A stretch of 64,000 nt of DNA from Anarhynchus alexandrinus. Taxonomy: Eukaryota > Chordata > Aves > Charadriiformes > Charadriidae. The DNA is taken from the NCBI GenBank assembly GCA_008711295.1, contig VUYV01000192.1, forward strand, positions 1,753,514 to 1,817,513, written 5' to 3'. Numbering within the stretch: position 1 is the first letter of the stretch; each line of letters opens with the position of its first letter. Shown here piece by piece: positions 60,501 through 64,000 of the stretch. Under the pieces are notes generated by a model, which was not told the origin of the DNA, made no database searches, and saw only the letters and a list, made by a program, of their open reading frames with translations. A program made the position numbers and the translations under genes.

Positions 60501-61429
60501 TATTTTTGGCTTTTCTGTTTTTATTTTCTGGGGGTTAGTACCAGCATTTTGTAAACGTGCCAAACTTTGAATAAGTTTATGTTTTAATCAATCCAGTGAT
60601 TATTTGCAGTCCTCTGGGGTTTGTTTTGTACGCTCATGAATTGCAGAAGCAAAAGTTGCCCCTTGCAGGAAGCAAAGCTGCCCCCTCCTCTCAGGCACAG
60701 CAGGAACAAAGGCAAATGAGGAAGAAAAAAAAAATTCTTAACAGAAACTTCCCCCCCTCATTTTCTTTGGGTGATTGCAGGCTGCTAATGTGTTTCTTCC
60801 CTTTCCAGAAAGATGAGGACATACTATCCTGGGATACCAGTAGTCTGTATCCCTGTCATAAACAAATCTGTTTCTCTCAGTACTTAAATACTCAGGGCTT
60901 TTGGAAGCTTCTCTTTGCATAATAAATGTGTTTAATATTTCCTTTACTCTGCCTCGTTATTAAGTATAAACTGTTACTGTACTGGATTGAAGGGTAGTTT
61001 ACACAGCACTTGTATTTGGCTAGTCTGTTTTCTTTTGCCCTTGCTCCGAAGGGTGTGTTTAAGCAATGAATGAATGATTGTACGAGCACTATTTTTGTGT
61101 TTCGTACAGCCCCCTTTTTCTCCTCCTTTCCAGCTCAGCCAGCACACCTTCTGCAGCGGCATTTTAGTTTTCTGGGTGGAAATGTGGCGTTTAGCAGAAC
61201 AGAGGCATACCGAGGATGAGAGACTTTTTTTCTCCTTTCCCTCTTCTCCCCAGAGATACCCTGTGACTTCCTCTATTAGTCCATTAATCGCCGTAGCTCA
61301 AAATTCAGTCTGATCAAAGGAGCAGAACGAGGTTGAAAAGTGCAGATTCTGGCAATTGACTTGACTGTTTAGATTCCCCGCTGAGCTCATTTAGAGCTGG
61401 AATTAAGCTATTCCTGCTGTATTTTTCGT

Positions 61430-61560
61430 CCTTGGCTCGGCGATAGCGCCGGGGGAGCGCTGAAGGCAGCGCGGCCGTTCCCAGCGCCCGGACCCAGCCT
61501 GGCCCGGGGAGCAGCCGCCGGGATGCGCAGAGCCGAGTCTCCCTGTGCCAGGAGAGAGCT
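61430..61560. other. Small CpG-rich patch
   Basis: About 130 bases of CpG-dense sequence (GGCTCGGCGATAGCGCC through GCCGCCGGGATGCGCAG) inside AT-rich intron. Too short for a typical CpG island, with no exon recognised. Confidence 0.4.
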
Positions 61561-63619
61561 GCGTAATCTTGCCTTAGTTTGATAAGAAGGTCCGCGTTTC
61601 GATTGCATTAGCTTTTTCGACTGCAGAAAAAGTGGAGGAGCTGTTAACTGAAGGTGCCGGAGTCGATATCGGTGATTCTGTGGTGTTTTTTTTTTTTAAT
61701 TTAAGCATCGGGTTTCCATCGCTTGCAGCGCTCTTTGCTGAGGTTGGTGCGCGTGTTATGAGTGGGAAGGAAAGAACTAAAAAACGGGAAATTTGTAAAC
61801 AACATGAAGTTTCTTGTAAAAGTTTTCTTTACGATGTAATGACTCACTTAAGGAATACAGTTGTTTTTAATGCCTGTTTATACGTGCAGTTAGAAACCGG
61901 TGCTGTTTTCTCTCATTAATAGTCTTGTTGGTTCTTGTTTGCTTAAGGCAAAAATGCAGACTGCCCATACCTGTGTTGTTCACTGCAGATTAACATCTGA
62001 TTTTGCAATCCTTACACATCTCAAATTCCTGTTGATGTAACCAGGAGTTACAAGTTCTCCAGGAATAGTGTTGGACTCTTGATGTCATTATTTGTGAGTC
62101 TACAGTTCCCCAAAGTGTGCTAATATTTCTCAAACAGAGATAGAATAATTTGATGTGTAAGTTCTTATCTCATTAAAGTGAATTATTGTTACTGAAATGT
62201 GAATGGCATTCTATTATCAGAAAATATTATGTATTTAATGGTTTAAGAGTGCTTAAGGTCAGCAAGAACAGAGAAAGGCTGATAACATCACCGTAGACTG
62301 TGTGATGGTCCTGAAATGTGAGTAAATCTTTAACTGAAAAAAGTTCTGCGAGACATATTGGTGTTTTCCCATAGTTTGGGACTTTGTCTAAAATCCCCAA
62401 TATTTATTTATGTGGTATTTTCCTTAAAAAAAATAATCAAGCAAACAAACAAAAAACACACACACACAAAAAATAACCTGACCATTTAATAAGAACTTTT
62501 TTTATTAAGAAAATATATTGGCAGTGAGGGCAGAAATGGACAAATGCATTTCGTGCCCAGTCCAGAGTCTGACCTTTTGCATACATAGATGGCATATATA
62601 TATATATGTCTATAAATTTTAATTTTAAAAAGACCTGTGACGTGCATCAGGGACCCTATGTGGAATAAGATTAGAAAGGGACTCCTGACTTGGGTGTGCT
62701 GCTCCATTCTAGGTTGACACAATATATAAGACTACTGTGGTTTAGCTTACAGAGGTTTCCTCAAATTTCATCCTTTATAAAGCATTTGTCAGTATGGTGA
62801 GCTAAAATCTTGCTCTCTCTGTGATTTCTTATTTTTTCTGCTAATGATAACAGTATTGAGGCTTTTCGTAAGCTGAAATGCCATCTAGCTGCATTTAAAA
62901 TACACATTTTTGCCTATGTCTTGATTAAGCTAGAGGGAGGGTACCTACCTGCTGTCTAGATCACTGTCAAACTTAACTGAGGGTAAAGTTGAATTGTACT
63001 CCTTTCTCCTAACAGAGTCTATTTTCTCCTTCTGACTGGGTACTGAAAGGCTTTTACTGCTGCACTAACATTTTCCGAACGAAACGGTTTTGCCAGTTTC
63101 TGAAGAAATGCCAGAACAAGTACCACCTTAGACATGCTGGGAGGAGTCCTGCGCCGTAGATTATACACTGAAACAGTTGGCCAGAATAAGGAATTAAAGT
63201 AATCCCTGACATTAGGAGCATGAAAATGAGATGACCCGTATATGCCCTCTGTGAGTTTCTAACCCAGTTGCGCTATAGGTTCCCCTTTATCGCTGTTCCT
63301 CCATACCTATACTGTGCGGGAAACAAAAGGGCAGCCCTTCGCCTGGGAAACTGGAACACAGGCTCGCAAATACTGCAGACCTTAAATGCATTGTATTTTT
63401 AACAGTAGTTCGTGATTGGAATGACAGGAAGGAAATGAGCAGAAAACATCCTAGTCTATCTCTATATAAAATCTTGCTTGTGAAAGATACAGTTACCACA
63501 ATAATGATCGGACGCTAATTGATTCATTGTGCTGGGAGACAAGTGCTGAGCGGAGGAGCCGGTGGGGTCATTTTCTTGCTCCAACTCCACTTTGGTTGTT
63601 TGCTGAGGAAGGGCAGGAG

Positions 63620-64000
63620 AGGGTTATAAAGCTGCTGCCACTACATTCAGCGCGTGTTTTTCTCAGAAAAGAAGAGACACCGCCAGCCAAGATCTCTTTC
63701 CTTTGGAAATTGTGGCTGGGAAGGGCCCCTTTGGCTCGGCAGACAAAGTGGGCAGGCAGACAGCCCCTTTCCTGAATCCCAGGCAGGCACCAGACGGCTG
63801 AAGGAAGAGAGGCACCAGGCTGAATTAGATTGCCTCCTGCTTTGGACAGTAAGGCAGAGAGGCAGGCTTAATTGCTTTGCAGCTGTTCATTTTTTCCCCT
63901 TCTCCCTCCCCTGCCCTCCTCTCCCTCCTCCCGGCTGACCCCGGCGGCAGCCGCGGCTCTCGCCCCAGGGAAGCCGTGCCAGCCTGGGGGGAAGCACCAA
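63620..64000 (+). promoter_or_regulatory. Right-edge region with TATA-like box and GC-rich end, possible promoter or CpG island start
   Basis: TTATAAA at 63624-63630 lies in a fairly GC-rich setting. Composition becomes strongly C-rich from 63895, with CpGs after 63930, and the window ends there. This could be the edge of a CpG island or an alternative promoter, but the evidence is weak. Confidence 0.2.

Larger units (their letters stand above)
51248..64000. other. Intron-like sequence downstream of the MAMLD1 central exon
   Basis: No downstream MAMLD1 coding exon was recognised, so the 3' part of the gene probably lies beyond the window. The region carries tandem repeats (52091-52168, 56133-56329, 57473-57554), a possible MIR relic near 53190-53270, A-rich and AC-rich tracts (58234-58275, 62426-62475), a TATATA tract at 62594-62608 and GC-rich patches at 61430-61560 and 63925-64000. 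Open frames such as 57570-58328 on minus cross A-rich tracts and have no domain. Confidence 0.6.

Overview
This is a vertebrate, most likely avian, intron-dominated window. The evidence is a single recognisable protein-coding exon in 64 kb, very low interspersed-repeat density, a short relic of a CR1 LINE 3' end, an old MIR-type SINE, many A-rich and microsatellite tracts, and CpG islands. The bird assignment is an inference from sequence style; no species can be named.

The recognisable gene is MAMLD1 (mastermind-like domain containing 1), on the + strand. Its large central coding exon lies at 49370-51079: 1710 bases, 570 codons, in phase 0 at both ends. It encodes a Q/S/P/N-rich transcriptional co-activator segment with the family landmarks in order: a basic start, an acidic DQELQDLLEELTK helix, AQQLKQLAASK, three proline-rich PPY...SPALxQQPFSPQ repeats of 56-57 residues, NTKPLSHF, a nine-glutamine tract and a glutamine-rich end. 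In mammals this gene sits in Xq28.

Layout. 1-780: candidate 5' exon sequence with a strong splice donor at 726. 780-3060: CpG island, interrupted by a 783-base assembly gap (2169-2951), the best candidate for a promoter. 3061-12929: intron-like sequence with one strong hairpin and a short tandem repeat. 12930-14060: a second CpG-rich block with a full CRE palindrome, possibly an internal promoter. 14061-49369: intron-like sequence with a MIR relic, a CpG-rich 34-bp minisatellite (39906-40075), a GC-rich block (44.2-45.15 kb) and a CR1 tail (46.3 kb). 49370-51079: the MAMLD1 exon, followed by an in-frame readthrough and an AATAAA that could form a short transcript. 51080-64000: intron-like sequence with several tandem repeats, including a 26-unit CTTTTT array, and GC-rich patches at 61.4 kb and at the right edge.

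I did not find an exon matching the N-terminal segment of mammalian MAMLD1, nor any exon downstream of 51079. Open frames elsewhere resemble no family I know and are treated as chance frames unless listed. I found no RNA genes, CRISPR arrays or intact mobile elements, and no clearly new biological system. The most interesting items are the possible intronic-polyadenylation isoform of MAMLD1, the candidate alternative first exons, and several non-B-DNA or hairpin-forming elements.
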